Source of the DNA: Lepidodermella squamata
Lineage: Eukaryota > Gastrotricha
Direction of reading: 5' to 3'
Assembly (NCBI GenBank): GCA_047495785.1
Contig: JBLDXI010000028.1
Span: 1,302,001-1,366,000, forward strand
DNA length: 64,000 bases
Positions 59,828 through 64,000 of this stretch are shown piece after piece. The notes below the pieces were generated by a model. It was not told where the DNA came from. It saw only the letters and a program-made list of their open reading frames with translations, and searched no databases. Position 1 is the stretch's first letter; each line of letters opens with the position of its first letter. Both the position numbers and the translations under genes were made by a program.

Positions 59828-59975
59828 ATCCCACTGAAAACAGCTCCGCGAAGGATTTCAGACGAAGAATGAAGAGGTCCGAAACCTGTTCTGGCCCAAC
59901 TATACAACGGCATCAAATCCCGGATGGCGCTGACGCGCCCATCCTCATACCACTCGCCATTCTGAGCGGCGATTA
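59828..59975 (+). repeat. 148-bp perfect inverted repeat, left arm
   Basis: By eye identical to the reverse complement of 61602-61749 over all 148 bp, starting ATCCCACTGAAAACAGCTCC. It is open in one frame (SSAKDFRRRMKRSETCSGPT..PIQ-type peptide, unrecognised). Confidence 0.9.
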
Positions 59976-59983
59976 ATGCCACG

Positions 59984-61601
59984 GAAAAATAATCTACCGT
60001 GATGACGAATATGACTTTATTCTCCCCAAAACCCTACGGAAGTTTAGTCGGATCTTTTAAATTGTCACATCTTTTCATAAATCTATATTCTAAGGAGGGT
60101 GTCTCTCATAATCAGCGGCAAAACCTGCTGATTGTTTTGGTTATGTTCAAATAAATAAAAATACCAAAATGAAAACCTAAAAACCCCTCTTCGGCTTATT
60201 TTGTCTAGAAAATGGCTCAATTGCTTATAACGTGTGGGAAATTATTGCAAATTTGCCATAAATTTTACTCGCTTCGGTCGAAATTGTCGATACTGTTGAA
60301 AATCGAATTATTTCACTCTCAGATCCATAACAACTACCAACAAATTTTCCTGGTCACGCCCCTGCTGATTATTCGATCGTTCGCTAATGGGTCAATTTTA
60401 TTTTACTTTCTCCTATCGAGTTAATGTTGGTGCCAAAATGTAGCTCTCATCAAATGGAGTGAAAAAGCATTACAACTTATACCGGGACAGCCACTCCCTT
60501 TCTTACATAGCTTCCCGAAGAAAAAATTATTGGACTCAGACCTACGCAGTTTAGTATGGGAAAAATGTGTTTTCAAGTAGTTTCATGGATATAGATTTGC
60601 GTTACAGTCAAGGGATTGAATTAGTAAAGTCGACAAGCGCTATCGATTGGTGTTATCAATTTGACCATATCTATTGCGTAACCCATAGATCTGAGTTTCT
60701 ATGGACCCACGATTATTTTTGACCGGTGTTGAACATTTTAATATTAGAAAATATAATATTAAACATTTAAATGGATGGATGGATGGATGTTAGACCCTGA
60801 CACCAATTCTGGTGATTTAACATGGCTTGGATACAAAAATGAATAAAATGATACAAAAATGAATTATAAAAATAGGGCTATGATCTAGGTATTTAGTCCA
60901 AAAATTTTTGGAAATGGATAAATTGCATCCAATGTCGATTTTTCGTGTCCGTGAATGACCGAATAGTTTAGTAAACTAAAGTAAGTACTATAATTATATT
61001 AAATTATATACTATGGTTAGAAATCGATTAAATTCGGAAAAGCGTACCATATTGCCTAAAAGTAATGACTTTCTCTAACTAATATAATGGTTAGGGTAGA
61101 TGTGTTTTGGGCACTCTTAATAATATCATCAACGTTGTCATACGTTGTCCATTCGTTATTTCGGGAGGTACCTACTTCAGTTACCCAGGTGAAAACTTGC
61201 GCGTGGACTATGGGCACCATATAAGGGAGGGTCAAGTAGCCATGATTCAACTCAGCAAATGAAACACTGACTTTTCTTTCAGCCGACGTTCATCGTGATA
61301 CAATTTATGGACGAATTCATCGTTTAGCAGAAGAAATGTTAAAGAATGAAAAGTCTTGAGTTGTCAGTTGATACCTTGTTTAAATAACTATTCACAATAT
61401 CAATAAAAAAATAATTACTCATTCGGCGAGAACTCAATTATCTCAATTATCTCTGCGTACCATAGCCTTTTATGCTGTGCGGGAGCCATGACTTGTGAAT
61501 CCTTCCAAAAGGACTGAAGTACTATATAAATCTTCACATACGATTTGATCCCGAATGAGTTCAGAAGTTTGTTACTCCGAGCTACCGAAAAAGGATTAGC
61601 A
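59984..61601. other. Spacer between the 148-bp inverted repeat arms
   Basis: No supported gene. It contains an ATGG tetranucleotide run near 60771-60789. Translation just after the left arm gives IIYRDDEYDFILPKTLRKFS, unrecognised. Confidence 0.4.
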
Positions 61602-61749
61602 TAATCGCCGCTCAGAATGGCGAGTGGTATGAGGATGGGCGCGTCAGCGCCATCCGGGATTTGATGCCGTTGTATAGTTGGGCCAGAACAGGTTTCGGAC
61701 CTCTTCATTCTTCGTCTGAAATCCTTCGCGGAGCTGTTTTCAGTGGGAT
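61602..61749 (-). repeat. 148-bp perfect inverted repeat, right arm
   Basis: Reverse complement of 59828-59975. On the minus strand an ORF of 125 codons (61415-61792) runs through it and beyond, with LIPLAILSGDYANPFSVARS, which I cannot assign. The palindrome GTTAGGAACATGTTCCTAAC abuts its outer end (61752-61771). Confidence 0.9.
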
Positions 61750-62428
61750 TTGTTAGGAACATGTTCCTAACATTTAGATTTTCCGAACACAAACGCGCAT
61801 TATTTCAAATTTTGGTCTTGATGTTTAAAAATGCTAACATATTTCTAACAATTAATTTAATTCACAATTGCATTAACTGTAATTTTAATTTTAAGTTTTG
61901 AATTTGAGTTCCCGCGCGAAATCCTGTGGCTTTCAAAGCCAAGATGCTGGCCGACGAACGGGCGAGAGTGCAGTGGGGTTGTCCTTGCGGCTATCGGTTG
62001 TGTAGCCGGTGTGTTTGTGTTACATTATATGTGGTATGAATTGTGTGCTGCAGATTTACTGATTACGCAGTTCTGATTTTCGATTCTTCTACTTGTGTTA
62101 TTTTGAATGGCTCCTAGTTTCTAGTTTCAGCATTACTTCGTACTTCGCAGTAAGACAATTCAATGCTAGTGTTTCTTGGCGTCTCATAGTCTTGCTACCT
62201 ACAAATATTGGCATCAATTTGTCTGAGCGCTGGCTGCATTTGATGTAGATGCTTGTGAAAACTGATAGCACCTTAGTTGGTCGTCTGTTATCGTTGATAG
62301 TTGATAGTATGTTGCGCTTTCGATATTAGCGAGTACACAGCCGTAAATTGTCTAGTATTACTATATTGCCAGGATAATTTTTACAGTTTTTTTTCAATTA
62401 GAGCTTGAGTGATTAGGAAACGAACATC
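61750..62428. other. Upstream region of RECQL5
   Basis: No supported gene. It is presumably promoter and 5' UTR of the helicase gene; no TATA box stands out. Confidence 0.45.

Positions 62429-64000
<1,572 letters not shown>

Overview
This window is nuclear DNA from an animal, most likely an invertebrate. Genes are split by many short GT-AG introns (often about 50-60 bp) that are AT-rich and end in TTTTCAG-like acceptors. The proteins are typically metazoan: GCN1, TMEM18, a p160 nuclear-receptor coactivator, mitochondrial sarcosine dehydrogenase, RacGAP1/CYK-4 and RECQL5. A seven-member AMT-type ammonium transporter array excludes vertebrates, which lack this AMT clade. The compact genes, short introns and acceptor style would suit an ecdysozoan such as a nematode or relative, but that is inference and I cannot name the lineage.

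Layout. 1-2085 (+) is the C-terminus of GCN1. 2291-3347 (+) is TMEM18. 4990-14155 (+) is a p160/NCOA (taiman-like) coactivator with PAS-A, PAS-B, poly-Q and LXXLL motifs; I found no bHLH exon. 15.8-20.1 kb is repeat-rich: a duplicated piece of the SARDH 3' end, a pogo-like MITE, a Ty3/gypsy RT fossil, a 164-bp inverted repeat, and a lone intronless trypsin-fold protease gene (17468-18190, -). 20158-23276 (-) is sarcosine dehydrogenase, nine exons, giving 903 aa. 23.3-28.6 kb holds no gene I can support.

28621-53749 (+) is the dominant feature: seven head-to-tail AMT genes (here AMT-A to AMT-G). B-E are close paralogues packed only 151-194 bp apart. A, F and G are more divergent, with F and G resembling each other. 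All seven keep the aspartate and the two pore histidines of the AMT/Mep/Rh fold, so all look functional. Between AMT-E and AMT-F sits an unrelated, unrecognised gene (43558-44208) with three RPRNPTP repeats and a clear E-box/CCAAT/TATA promoter. AMT-F carries a 5'-truncated LINE in one intron, and AMT-G carries telomere-like repeats in one intron.

54057-56466 (-) is RacGAP1/CYK-4, convergent with AMT-G. 56.5-62.4 kb is intergenic and repeat-rich (MITE, perfect 148-bp inverted repeat, tandem repeats). 62429-64000 (+) is the 5' part of RECQL5, cut by the window end.

How genes relate: SARDH (one-carbon and amino-acid catabolism) and the ammonium transporters are both tied to nitrogen handling, but their closeness may be chance. 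The other genes are unrelated housekeeping or regulatory loci. Splice junctions were placed by hand from reading-frame continuity and family similarity; total exon lengths came out in frame for the six genes summed in full or to the window edge (p160 gene, SARDH, AMT-A, RacGAP1, RECQL5 and the RPRNPTP gene). The other AMT models were checked junction by junction.
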